This document shows positions 10,329 through 23,120 of a stretch of DNA of 64,000 nt, in pieces. Under the pieces are notes generated by a model. It was not told the DNA's origin, ran no database searches, and saw nothing but the letters and a program-made list of their open reading frames with translations. Positions within the stretch are counted from its first letter, which is position 1, and each line of letters opens with the position of its first letter. Source of the stretch: Combretum micranthum (Eukaryota; Streptophyta; Magnoliopsida; Myrtales; Combretaceae). Location of the stretch: contig JAMXBD010003401.1 of assembly GCA_024138025.1 (NCBI GenBank), positions 58,151 to 122,150 on the forward strand, given 5' to 3'. A program made the position numbers and the translations under genes.

Positions 10329-12361
10329 ATAGTTGAAAATCCTTTTAATACATATAAAAACTCATATTATACACACGATTGTCATGATGTTTGAAAAAGT
10401 GAAATTTGACAAATTCATTCTAGGTTGTTAGGAATAAAACTAAAAAATTTTGAGTTATTAAGTGGGTGATTTCTAATTATAATTATTCTTCCTTAACTCT
10501 TAAAAGATAATTGAAGTTCCAAAATTTAGTCCTTTCAAGTTATCTACCCATTTTATTCTTTAAGTGGACTTTTACATGATGAGTTGGTTATAACTTGATT
10601 TGAAAAGCTTATCTTGATCTTTGTATTTATTAAAATGTTAGTGTGGATCTTAAAAATAAGTTTTTAAGAAAATTTATATAACAAAGAATTATCAACCTTA
10701 AGATTTTAAATGATAATTTTTATTTTGGTAGTTTGAAAAAAGACTAAAGAATTACTTAGTTAAATTTTGAAAAAGTCTTCACATAACAATAACATTAAAA
10801 TCTATGATGAACTTGTCTAAAATTCTTGAAAATCATTTTGTGGAAATAAGATTCTAAATTTTAATATAACCTTTCCAAAGTGATAAAATTACATTTTTTC
10901 GTAAGTTTAGCTTATTTTCTTTATTAAAGAAACAACTTTTTATTTTTATTTGGACAACAACAACATGATCATACATGAACATGAGTTTATAATTAAGTAA
11001 CATGATAAAGTTAATTAATATAAAAAATGAAGATATGAAAATGAAATAAGCATATAATATATATCAAGTATTAGAAGTCTTAGCTTGTATCAAGGCTTCA
11101 TGGACTTAGACATGTGCAAGTCCAAAAAGAAAAATAAGAAAATTGTTTTTTCTTAATGAGGACAAGTCTAAAACTAAAAAGACTAATCTTTATATAATAA
11201 CATGGAATAAATAAATAAATAACTTGCAAGAAGGAAATAAATAAATTGCATGAGCATAAATAAAAGTTATGTTAGTGAGCTTATGTGTTCTAAGAAATAT
11301 ATAGATACAAATATATTTATTAATATATAGGAGTTAGATTAGAAGCAAGAATAATAAAAACATAACATCATAACAATGCAATAATGAAATTTTTGCATGA
11401 AAAAGAACAAAACATGAACATATTATTACTTTCTTGACTCCCACGAGTCTAGCAAACATGTACTACGGTCATGTTAAGTTACATAAACAAAAAATAGTTA
11501 GAGGAAATTTTTACCTAATGTAGAGAAATAGTTGGTAGAAAAAGAGAGGTTGTTGTGATATGAAGATAGTGAGAATACGGAAAGATGGGAAAAAATTATA
11601 GAGAGTTTGAGAAGTGATTTTTGGAGGGTTTTGTTAGGTTTGAGAAGTATGTGATAGAAATGAAGGAAAATGAGATATTTATAGATAAATGTGGAGGGAA
11701 ATTAGTTTTAATTAAATAAAAAAAAGAAAAAAATAGATGTGTGCATGTGTGTGTGTGGGGCACCGATTGTGAAGAGAGGGAGAGAGTGTGTTGATTTAAT
11801 TGTTTTGTATCTTTTGTAATGAAATGTAATAATGTGTAATGTATGATGTGAATAAAATTTTACGAGGATTGTAAATTGTAAGAATAGGTCTGGTAGAGTG
11901 TAAGAATAGGTAGTACGAAAAAGTAGAGATAGATGAATAGTAATAAATAGTGTAGTTTATTGACAAGAATAATATATAAGACAAACTAATACTGATAGTA
12001 AAAAAAATACGTGTAAATAAGTTATATATGATATTTTTTGAATCCTTATATTATTATGAGTTTAACAGTGTTATTGGAATATTGTTATCGTTCAGTGCAT
12101 CCGGGCATGGTTTTCAAAATTTGATCTCGTTCGGATCTGAAACGAACTAATTTTGACGAATATGATATTTTTAAGTTTCATTATATTATCACATATTATA
12201 ATCTATGATTAAATCAATTTTATTAGTCTGAGGTTAAGAGCGTGGGATTACTGAATGTAAATTCATTAGGGCTTGTTATAGATTTTTTGATTTTAAGGTT
12301 TCCAGTTAACTTTTGAATCTAGGGTTTAAGAACAAAACGCAGCATAAAATCTAAGGCTTAG
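10329..12361 (-). mobile_element. LTR copy L1, U3-side part
   Basis: This continues L1 after the L2 insertion; the first bases match the L2 segment at about 8092 onward, as expected for homologous LTRs. It ends near a decayed AGGGTTTA-like terminus (CTAAGGCTTAGA), so the right border is approximate. Confidence 0.85.
11676..11683 (-). promoter_or_regulatory. LTR TATA box (L1)
   Basis: TATAAATA on the minus strand, about 680 bp from the U3 end, at the same place as in L2 and I. Confidence 0.6.
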
Positions 12362-12422
12362 AAGGACTATTGGCCTCCCCAAGCACTTCTAAAGCTCAAG
12401 AGGATTTCGCTCAAGGTATAGG
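12362..12422. other. 61-bp spacer between head-to-head LTRs L1 and A
   Basis: This short stretch of ordinary composition lies between the U3 ends of L1 (minus) and A (plus). It matches nothing else in the window and is probably a relic of the DNA in which the elements landed. Confidence 0.5.
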
Positions 12423-13420
12423 TGTAAATCTTTGAATTTTATGCTAAATTTATGCTTAAATCTTATAATAAGAGGTCAACCAGAAACCCTAAAAAGTCAA
12501 CAAAAGACTACAACAAAACTTACTGTTTAGATCCGGAAATCCCGCGCTTTTAAACCCTGACCAATGAAATTGAGATAATTGTGGATAATAGTTTATAATA
12601 ATATAAGACAACTTAAAAGTATCATATTCGTTAATTTTTTGTGTATTTTGAACACAAATGGGATCAATTCTCAAAAAGCGTGTCCCGAGGCACGGAATAG
12701 TAAAAAATATTCTGATTGCATCTTTAGATTCCTAATAATACAAGGATTTCAAAATATCAGTTTTATAATTTTTTAGTAGCAAAGATATCAGATATCATAT
12801 TTATATGCGTATTTTCATTACTAACTTTAGATTATTAGTTTTATTTACTATTCATTATTCTATTCTACTTTTTATTACTATTCATCCATCTTTGCTTTTT
12901 CTTACTACCTATACGCCTATTTCTTACTTTTTTCCTTTTCCAATACAATTTCACATTTCGCATATCTCATATCTTAATCACTTTTTATTATAAAATACAA
13001 ATTCAATAAATTTTTCTCCTCTCCCCTTCACATGGTCGGTGCCTTCTCCCTCTTTCTCTGTTTATTTTTCTTTTTAATTTATTTTATTATATCAAACTTC
13101 CCTCCACAAAATTCTATAAATATCATCTCCCTCCATTTCTTTCACACACTTCTTTTACGTACCAAAATTCTACCAAAATCACTTTACAAAAATTCTCTCC
13201 ACAAATTTCACTCTACCACTTTTCCTTCTTCTTCTAACCAATAGGTAATTATCCGAAACCTTCTTCATGTTTATGTAACTTAGTATGAGCTTAATGGGTG
13301 TTTTCTAAAAACCCATAAAGGTTAAGAAGCAACTATAGGTTCATACTTTGTTCTTATTTATACATATATTCTTATATTTTAGGTTGTTAATAGATTATTT
13401 CTTGTGTTCATGTAACTTAG
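12423..13420 (+). mobile_element. LTR copy A, U3-side part
   Basis: Begins TGTAAATC, a decayed form of the family's U3 end TGTAAACCC. It is followed by shared U3 blocks (GTTTAGATCCGGAAATCCCG, the GGGATCA...TGTCCCGAGGC segment) and a TATA box. Interrupted by solo LTR F13 at the 5-bp duplication CTTAG. Open frames in this stretch have no counterpart constraint in other copies and are not genes. Confidence 0.85.
13115..13122 (+). promoter_or_regulatory. LTR TATA box (A)
   Basis: TATAAATA, 692 bp from the U3 start, preceded by the family's CATGGTCGGTGCC-like motif (about 13031-13043). Confidence 0.6.
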
Positions 13421-16400
13421 TGTCACGCCCGAAGGGTACCTAAACGTGGCAGTCCATCGTACAATATTAAAGTCTAGGAATGACCATCTCAGTTACACGA
13501 AGGCTTCTATACTATATAGAAGACATCTAACACATGGAGGAGACACATCAACGTGATACATTTTATATTGATACAACTTGAGTAACATGTAAAGGAAATA
13601 CAATTCCCTATACTAAATTACAATTCATCCAAAGATTTCACTACACAAACTATTACGAGACAATTAACAAATCTAGCTAATATCTTCAAGTATTCTTACT
13701 TCCTACCGGAATCCCAAAGTCATATTCAGGTCCAACCATCTCGGTCCCCAGGTAGTATTCTCTCGTCAACCTGTTTATTCAATATCTATTGGGGTATAAG
13801 CTACACTAGCTTAGTGAGAGTTCCCTTAATTTCGTACCATAACAAGCAATTTATAAATCATCCATATGCTATGCATGAACAAACACATGAGTAGATAATT
13901 ATGTATAGGTAACCGGAACCCATACATAGAACGGATTTATGCCCTTCGTATCTAGGGTTAGGGTGGTCTATAAGTCATGCAACCATAATTCCAATCTTGA
14001 GTGGGGTGGTCCATAAGTCATGCAACCATAATCTCGATCTCTTTCTCTTAGTTATACAACATCTGTTGTTTTATGTGCTAGTTTCAAGTGCCTACCCCAC
14101 TTCATTAACTTAAGCGATTTCGCATTCTTAATATTAACACGAGCCTCTATGCCTCCGCTAATATACCTTTGTCCCACCAAAGGTATACTGGCTAATGCAA
14201 TGTAACTCAATACGTGATATGTATGTACAATTTATTCATATAATCGTGGCATATTAATTATGTAGGTTAAGAGCGATCATAGAGAATTTTAGACAGTTCA
14301 AGTCTATGCTAGCTCATACAATGATTTTACAACAAGTCTCGCCTCGATATACATATCATTCATTCAACCAAGATTAGATCACAACTCATCACAATTTTAT
14401 CTTTTCCTAATTCTAATGCAACTAGCTACAAGCACAAGTAAGGTAACAAAATAAGAGAAAAACTCACATTGCCATGGCGCGGAAATCTACTTGATCGTAA
14501 TAGTCCTCGGGAAGGTCTAGTCCATCTCTCAAGTCTCGTAATCAAAAGAAATAACCATCATGAGTATTTCTATGAAGTTTGAATGAACTTTTAAATTCTA
14601 TTCTATGAAGTTCCTCAAAATTCGTCTAAGAGGAAATTCCAACTTAAAACGGCCATAACTTGGTCATTTTAACTCGGAATTTCGCATATTATATACCAAT
14701 TTCTACCTATTCAACGAGAGCTATCTATTTCTAGAGTTATTTTCAACAAATGAGGTCAGTTGGTCCATGAACAGTAGGGTATAGAATACTACACAAATTG
14801 TCCATTCTACAATTCAACTTCTAACCTCAAAACAAACATCATATTAAAGCTTTGATAGATACTTAGCTATCATTATATCTTGTAAGACTCTATTATATAC
14901 ATATATAAATCAATAACATACATGATTCATGAGTGTTGGAAATATCTAATTTCTTATGTACTTAGATAATGTCAACAAGAAGTATGTGGCATTATTTTTC
15001 TAACTTGTTTCTATAATTGTATCATGTATATATGTAATACCTATAAGCTATTGTCATGAAGGTTATGAGATGATCTATCTATATGTATACTATAGTACTA
15101 AGAATTCTTTTTGAAAAACTTCTACTTTGCAAAACTTTGAAATTTACTAGACTTAAGAAAAATAGTTTTTCTTCTTGTAAAATCATACTTGCTTTTATCA
15201 AAACTCAACCTTGATGACCAATATAACCATCACCTTCATTATTTTAATAAAAACCTTCATTTTGGGATTAAAAAATAGACGTTTTAATGGGTAGCTTTCT
15301 AATTACGAATTTTACAAAGCTTTAGAGAATAAAAACATTGTTTAAATCTATTCTTGGAAGCCATTCCTTTTAGGATTATATTTTGATAAACCTCTCTTAT
15401 CTTTGTCAAAATTTGGTCTTTATTACATGTATCCCTTAGGACTTCTATTTTTTTTTTTTTTTTTTTTTTATAAAAGTCATCATTTTGGCTTTTGGAAATA
15501 GGTGTTTAAATAATGGTTATTTTCAAATCCGAATTTTGAAAAATTCATTTGAGTTTGTTTGCTTTGTAAAACTCATTTAATCTTCAAAAACCATTTCTTA
15601 ATCAAACTTGCCCCTTAAGACTTCCATTTCTTTAATAAAAGTCTTGTTTTAAAGTTGAAAAATTGGTGTTTACATTTCAAGCTTCTTTTATTACGAATTT
15701 AAAACTTATTTTTGAGATTGAAATATGACTTTCGTAAACTTGCCTTTTTTTTTTTTGAAATATTCCTTACTAGATCTAAAATTTACTCATCAAGATCACT
15801 CATTTAAGATATCTATTTCCTAAGCTATTCATTTTTTTTTTTATGTAAAATTCACATTTTGAAGTTGAAAAATAGGTTTTTCAAATATGGTTCCTTTTTT
15901 ATCCGAATTTTCAAAAGTTATTTTTGTTGAAACCAAAATAGATCTTGAGCTTTCTAATACTTTTCTACTATCATCAAGCTATTACAAGTTATTTAAGAAA
16001 ATAAAACAAAATTTTAATGCATTTATGAACTTAAAACAACTAGATCTGGTTTACTATACTAGCCATAAATGCATAAACACTATGATGGTTATGTGAATGA
16101 TGAATATATGCACAAATCATTAGCAATAACAATATAACTTGAAAATAAAACAAGATAATAGTAAAATAACTCAAATAACAAGATCTATAAGATTGTGATA
16201 GCAAGGATCTCATGTTTAAGTATTTCCACATCTCTAGCTTGAAGCTCATAGGGATTTTGTGTGGAATCACACATGAATGAACTTAACATTACATGTTTTA
16301 AGATAATAAAGTATACATCTATTACCTATTGGAAGATTGGAATAAGAAACTTGAAGAAAAATATGTGAATGTGTGTGTGTATGTGTGTTCGGTTTTGAGA

Positions 16401-17194
16401 GAGGGAGAGGAGAGAGTTTTGCAAGAAAAATTTTTCTAAAGAGAGAAGGAAGAAAGAAAGAAAGTGAAAATAAGTTGGTGTAAAGAGGTTTATATAGACT
16501 TGTAGATTAGGGTTTGCTTGAATTTAACAAAATAAAATAAAACAAATTAGAGAGAGGGAGAGATGGGGAGGGGGCGCCGGTTTCATGGAGAAAGAGAGGG
16601 AGTGGAGTTGTGTTGTGTAAGTTTTGGAATTAAATACGTAATTTCAATGATAACATTTATATTGGAAAAGTAAATTGTAAGAAAAATGATGTAATGGTAA
16701 GGGTAAGATGTAAGGATGTAAGAAATAGGTTATGGGTAGTTGTATTAGTGAATAGTGTAGAAGATATCAAAAAGTAGATTAGATATTTAAAGTGCCGGTA
16801 GTGATGAAAATACAATAAAAAGGTTATAATTGTAACTTTTATAACCAAAACAATTATATAACTGATATATTTGGAAATCTTATGAAATTACGAGTCTAAC
16901 AGTACTAATATCATATATTTAATATTTTGAGCCCGAGACATGCTTTTCGAAGTCTGTACCCGATCGGGTTTGAAATAGATTGAAAATTAGCTAATCTTAT
17001 CTTTTAAAGCATCCTAGTATTATTACGAACCAAACTATACCCTTTACTCATATTTTGACTCCTTGGTTTAGGAATACGGGATTGCTAGATCCAAACTACT
17101 AGGGCTTCTAGGGAATTTGTTGACTTAGGTTTTCCAGTTGACTTTCCGGTTTAGGGTTTGAACTTGATATTTCCCCAAGAATTAAGGGTTTACA
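13421..17194 (-). mobile_element. Solo LTR F13 inserted in A (3774 bp)
   Basis: Clean TG...CA ends (TGTCACGCCC ... AAGGGTTTACA) and an exact 5-bp target duplication CTTAG (13416-13420, 17195-17199). It is opposite in orientation to its host copy A. It carries two short subrepeats (about 13965-14040), the conserved block (about 14638-14743), a 22-T run (15448-15469), a G-rich promoter segment with GGCGCCGG near 16569, and a TATA-like box. No internal coding region. Confidence 0.95.
16490..16497 (-). promoter_or_regulatory. LTR TATA-like box (F13)
   Basis: CTATATAA on the minus strand, about 697 bp from the U3 end, homologous in position to the other copies. Confidence 0.55.
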
Positions 17195-17199
17195 CTTAG

Positions 17200-19127
17200 C
17201 ATGAACATAGTGTGTGTTTTCTAAAGACCCATAAAGCTTAAGAAAGCAACATTATGTTCATGTTTTATTCTTGTTCATACATTATGTTTCTATTATTATG
17301 CTTTTACTATTATGCTTATATTATTATGCTCTTATTATGCCTTTTCTTTCTTTCTTTTTTTCTATTTTTTAGGACTAGTCTGCTTAGTCTCGGCTTGCCT
17401 TGATAAAGCTAAGGTTTGTAATACTTGACCATATTATTATGCTTATATTTCTTCTTATATATATATATATCTTATTATGTGATATTATTCTCTTTCCCAT
17501 GAGTAAATATTCATAAACATTCATGAACATGTTGATATTGTCTCGACAAAAATAAAACGAAGTTTTCTTAAATGAAAAAAAAAATAAAAACTCTCTTAAA
17601 AGATAAATTTTTATCACGTAGGAAATGATTTTTCTATAAAAACTTAAAGTTTTATCTTAACAAATCTTTTCCAAAATTTAGATTGCATCACAAGTTTTTA
17701 ATAATAATGGTACAGTGGATTTCATCAAAGAATAAACAAAGTAGATTTATCACACACACTCTTTTCAGACCAATAAAATAAGAAGTTTATTTAAAACTCA
17801 ATATTGCTAATTCTTTATTTAACAAAGGTTCTTCACAAACTTATTTGTGAGGTTGTCACCAACACTCTAAAATACTAAGGACTACATATGTTTTACAAAA
17901 TCATCAAAAGTTAACCTTCTAGAGACAAATCTTACTTAGGAAATAACATTAGTAAATAACTTAAAAGATCATTATTATTTAAAGTGGACCTAACTTTGGA
18001 AAAATCAAGAAGATATAAACATGACAAGTAACTACTTCAACGAATTTTAGTCACTACCATGAAATACTAAGAGAAACTACATTTTTCAACCACTAGGAAT
18101 TAAACTTTGTAGGAATCTTAAAAAAACAAATTTTATTTTTGGAAAATTTATTTATTCCAAAAAGTTAGGAAATGAAGTTAAAAGAAGAAAGTATTCACTT
18201 ATAACAATTGAAATTTTTTTTCCAACAAACTAAAGTGAATTTTCAAGTTTTAACTTTTTTCAACTTTTAAGATACATTGCTTTACAAAAAAAAAAAAAAA
18301 AAAAAAAAAAGATATTGTTAAGAAAACACCACTAAATTCGTACATGCAATATGAGTCTATATATATATATATATGTATGTATTTAAAGGATTTTTCAACT
18401 ATACAAATATCTATATTTTTGTGCAAGAATTTTTGGATGGAGAAAAGTTTGAAAAATTATGTTTTGAAAGTTGGGATTTTCATAGTGATTCTGTACCTTG
18501 CTATTTTCGGGGCCCAAATGAATTTTTATGACAAAAATAACCTTAGAAATGGATAGATCTTTTCAAGTAGGTAGAAAACGGTATATAATATGCAAAATTC
18601 TGAGTTAAAATAAGCAAGGTATGGCCTTTTTAAGTTAGAACCTCCACCAATCCAAACTTTACAGCAAATAAAAGATATAATTAGAAAATTAAAGTAGAAT
18701 ATCTATGAAAAACTCATTTCAGGTATTTCCTTTCTTTAGGAAACAAAGAGGAGGACATTTACTATCTCGAAGATTATTTCGATTAAGGAAATACCATCAA
18801 GTCATGGCCGAGTGAGTTTCCTTTATTTTTCATACTTATGATTGTACTTGTAGTATAGTAGCACTAGAAATAGGAAAAAGATTAAATGGAAAGTGCATGT
18901 GACTTATAATGTTGGTGAAAGAACCTTGAGCATATTAATTCATGAATTGCCTATAATGAATTGTATGTTCTATTAGCATGTTGAAGTGTTTGAAATTGAT
19001 TGATCATTTGCAAGAAATTAAAATTAAATGGCTAGACTCTAAAAAAATTTGATGCAAGCACTTCACGAATTGAGTCTCATTGCATTCGTTGTTATACAAT
19101 GGTAGGATAAGGGTATGATAGTGGTGG
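17200..19127 (+). mobile_element. LTR copy A, middle part
   Basis: Resumes A after F13. A segment of about 140 bp (CATAAAG...GTTCATG...TTCTTGTTCATAC type) on this side also exists before the insertion (about 13264-13407), so A holds a local tandem duplication split by F13. A 25-A run lies at 18286-18310 and a short TA run near 18357-18374. The conserved block is at about 18535-18650. Ends at the G insertion. Confidence 0.85.
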
Positions 19128-22100
19128 TGTAAACCCCTAGATTTTTTGACATTTTTTTTAAGTTCAAACCCTAGAACTAGAGAAGTCAACTGGAAACACT
19201 AAAGTCAATAAAAACCTATATCAAACCCTAGAGTTTAGATCCGGTAATCCCGTGCTCTTAGACCCTAGAGAACGAAATTGAGTTAATGATCTATACTAGT
19301 TCGTAATAATATAAGGAAGCTTAAAAATATCATATTTGCCAATTTCTAGTGTCTTTCAGATCTGAACGGGATCAGTTTTCGAAAATCGTGCCGGGTACAC
19401 CGAACGTTAAAAATATTCCGATGACACCATTAGATTCGTACTAATATAAGAAATCCAAAAATATCAGTTACACAATTTTTGGTAATTAAAAATTACAAAT
19501 ATTGTATTTATAAGTATATTTTCCTTACTACCGGTATATTATTAGTCTTGTTATTCATTGTCTTATCTTACTATTTACCTATCTCTACTTTTTCTTACTA
19601 CATGTACACCTATTTTCTTACTTTTTATCTTTTCAATACATCTTATATCAATTCATATCTTACATATTAATTATTTTCTTACAAAACTACAAATTTAATC
19701 TCTCTCTCTCTCTCTCTCTTCCCCCTCTCCTTCAAGACTCGATGCCCACACTCACCACCACTAAAACCCCCTCCCCCACGTACTATCTCTCTAATTTTTT
19801 CTTTTCAATTTATTTTATTACACACAAATTCCCTCCATCTTCAACTATAAATACCCCATTTCTCTCCACTTCTTTCACATCTTCATTTCACATAACAAAA
19901 CTCTCTCAAATTCACTCCACAAATCCTCTCTATCAAAACTTTCTACAACAAAACTTTCCCAACATCCTTCTCTACATAAACCACTCACTACATATTACAA
20001 CTCACATATTACCACACTTATCTACCATCTTTCTTCAACTCAAAAACCCTTATAGGTAAAACTTTCTACCATTATTTATTTACCCATATTATATAACTTA
20101 GCATGACTATGGTATTGTTTCTTAAAACTCATATGAGTTGTAGAAGTAACAATATGTTCATGTTTTGTTCTTGCACATGCCAAGAAATTCCGATTTTATT
20201 ATCTTATTATTATGATGATATTATGTTGTTATTATTGTTATTATGCTTAACAATATATATTATTACCTATACGTAATCTATATAGAGCCTAAATGCTCAC
20301 TGACCCTTACTAACTTACTTTTATTATTCTTAATGCTCTTATTATTGCTTTTCTTTTTCTTTTTGGGACTAATCTATTCTTAGTCCCAGGTTGCCTTGAT
20401 GAAGCTAAGGCTCCCAATACTTGACCGGATTACCTTGATGAAGCTAAGGTTCCCAATAATTGATATTATTATCTTGCCTATTATTTTGCTCATTATATCT
20501 TTCTTATATTTTCATCTTCTCATACTACATGCTCATATATATGCATCATCATAATGATATTGTCTTAAAAAAATCTAGAGTAGAATTTTCTCTAATAAAG
20601 AAAAATGAAACCAAACTTTCTTAATATATATATATATATATATATACTTGTCACCAAATCAACATTTTGTTATCACACATGGGAAAATTATTCTTTTCCC
20701 AACTTCTTTTCAAATTCATCAAGATTTTTCCTAAATGACAATAAAGATGATTTTCTCAAAGAAGTTAACTAACAAAATCAACTTTTTCTTTTAGTATGAT
20801 GAGTCACATAAAGTTATTGAGACTTAGTATTAATAATTTGTGATATACAATTTTTTCATAAAAACCTTAAGATTGGAATCTTTCCAATTTCATAATAAAA
20901 ACTAAGAAGTAAACTAGTTTTCAAAGTTAAGATAAAATCAACTCACTAATTTATAAACTCACTTACAAAAGTAAAGGTTGCCAAGTTTTTAAATGATACA
21001 CTCGTTTTCAAAGAAATAAAAAGAATATAAATATGGTAAGTTTCAAAAAAAAAAAAGATAGTATCAACAACTTAAGAAAATAATGAAACATGATTTTCCT
21101 ACCAAGTAAAATTGGTAAAAGACTTAAAAGACCAAGTTTTAGAAATAAAATTTAAAGGAGTTAGGAAATGAAAATATAAGAGGAAAAAGATTCATTTATC
21201 AAAACCATTATCTTTTAAAAAGGAGAAATATATATACAACTCAAATTATTATAGGTTATCAACAACTTAATAACAGTTTTGGAAATTTCATTCCTTATCA
21301 CTAGAAGTAAAATTTTGTAGAAAATCAAAGTTAAGAAGAGTTAACTTATTTTAGAAAAGAAATTGGAAAACAAAATAAGAATATATTCATTTATAATAAC
21401 CTAAGAGTTTATGAAGTTCTTTAAAAACAATTAGAAAAGAAGATGTTAAAATTCAAGTTTTCAACACAGTAAGATAAATTGCTTTATGAAAAATAATTGT
21501 TGAGACAACACCATTAAATTTTGCATACAATATGAGACTATATATATATGCATTCAAAGGATTTTTCAATAATACAAATATCTCTATTTTACTAAAGGAT
21601 TTGTGGAATCATGAAAAGTTTGAAAACGATGTTTCAAGGGCTGGGAATTTCGTGGAGATTCTGTACTGACCCTTTTTGTAATCCAAAAGACTTTTTATGA
21701 CAAAAATACCTTATAAATAGATAGAGCTTTTTGAGTAGGTAGAAAAGGGTGTATGATATGCGAAATTCCTAATTAAAATGAACAAGTTATGACCATTTTA
21801 AGTTGGAATTTTCCTCTATATGATTTTTGACGAACTTAGTAAAATAGAATTATAAGTTTAAGTATAACTTCCAAGAAATTCTCATTTTGGGTATTTCTCT
21901 TATTTAGGTGACGTGGAGACCGAGTTCCCGTGTCTCGAGGATTTTTTTGACTAGAAGTATCCGCACAAATGGCTGAGTGAGTTTATTTCTTACATTTTTG
22001 CGCTTATGATTTTACTTGTAAAATTAGTGGCATTAGAATTAGGAAAAGATGAAATGAAAAAAAAAAACGCATATGCTTTACCTACTTGGTTGAAATTACT

Positions 22101-23042
22101 ATTAAGAATATCGATGCGAGAATTGTTTATAATAAATGTTTGATCTAGTGTAAGAATGATTGTCTGCAAATTCTATGATCACCCATAAGATATTTAATCA
22201 AGCCATAAGTACTTAATTAAATTGATTCATGCATATCATCGGGTGAGTTCATTACATTTATTACTATAACTTTGGTGGGACAAAGGCTTAGTAAGGAGAT
22301 TCATAGAGTCTGTAAATTCTACAAATAAGTTGGATTATATTCTGGGAAAGCAAGGTAGTAGCTAAAATAAAAACTACCATGGAATTATGTTTGTAATAGC
22401 GGCCTATATGGTCTGGAACACCTAACCCTGAATGGAGGGGTAAATCCATTCAGCAAATGATTCCCGAAAAATCATATGGATTGTTTGCTTATGTGCTTGT
22501 GTATCTCATATGGTTTCCTAAATAAACTTGTTTTGATTAATGGATGTTGAGTGTTTAATTGTGAAGATAAATCTCACTAATCATGTAGCTTATATCCTCT
22601 TTGATATCTTTTGCAGTTCTCATACCTTTGGTTGGAACCAAGAGGTTATTTTACCCAGGTAATGCTTTCAAGCCAAGGCCTTATGAATTGAAATGCAAGA
22701 TAGAATTAGATGTGGAATTCCAAGAGAAGTTTCAAAAGTGTAAATTACTTCAAGATAGACTTTATTAGACTTAGCTATCTTTGGTAGGGGAATGCTCCTT
22801 AATGCTGTAAGACTTTTTATAAGTTTGATGATACCTTACTTATATTGTTATGATTTATTTTCTTAATTACTATTATGCATAACTACTTAAATGACATGAT
22901 CCAAAGTTTGGTCTACTACGATTGTGAAAGTACTCCTTACACCCCATATTGAAACTTTTGGGATGACTAAGGTTGTCATACTTAAGTCTTAATATTGAGT
23001 GTGGTGGGTTATCACGTTTAGGGTACCCTTTGGGGCGTGACA
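19128..23042 (+). mobile_element. Solo LTR G inserted in A (3915 bp)
   Basis: Starts TGTAAACCCC and ends GGGGCGTGACA, both canonical family termini. Flanks GGTGG (19123-19127) and GATGG (23043-23047) are a 5-bp duplication with one mismatch. Same orientation as its host A. Contains a CT microsatellite (19699-19720), a TATA box, the conserved block (about 21700-21810) and the end segment GACTAAGGTTGTCATACTTA. The 105-codon open frame at 19742-20059 lies over the TATA/leader region and is not a gene. Confidence 0.93.
19846..19853 (+). promoter_or_regulatory. LTR TATA box (G)
   Basis: TATAAATA followed by CCCCA, 718 bp from the U3 start. The CT tract and a GATGCCC motif lie 100-150 bp upstream. 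Confidence 0.65.
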
Positions 23043-23047
23043 GATGG

Positions 23048-23120
23048 TTGGCATAACCGGTAGTATCTACATGTGGCGAGTAAGAGCCGGTAAGATCTAT
23101 GTAGGGGAATACCGCTAAGA
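23048..23120 (+). mobile_element. LTR copy A, U5-side remnant
   Basis: GGTTGGCATAACCGGTAGTA and the following bases match, in inverse orientation, the subrepeat zone of L2 (around 7330-7375). The rest of A's U5 end is missing: family sequence stops near 23120. Confidence 0.7.

Noticed and set aside
12805..13244. Two plus-strand frames of 62 and 70 codons
   Set aside because: They cover the U3/TATA region of LTR copy A; the frames are not conserved among copies.
19742..20059. 105-codon plus-strand open frame rich in Ser, Thr, Phe and Pro
   Set aside because: It spans the CT-rich promoter and leader of LTR copy G; homologous LTR copies do not keep the frame.
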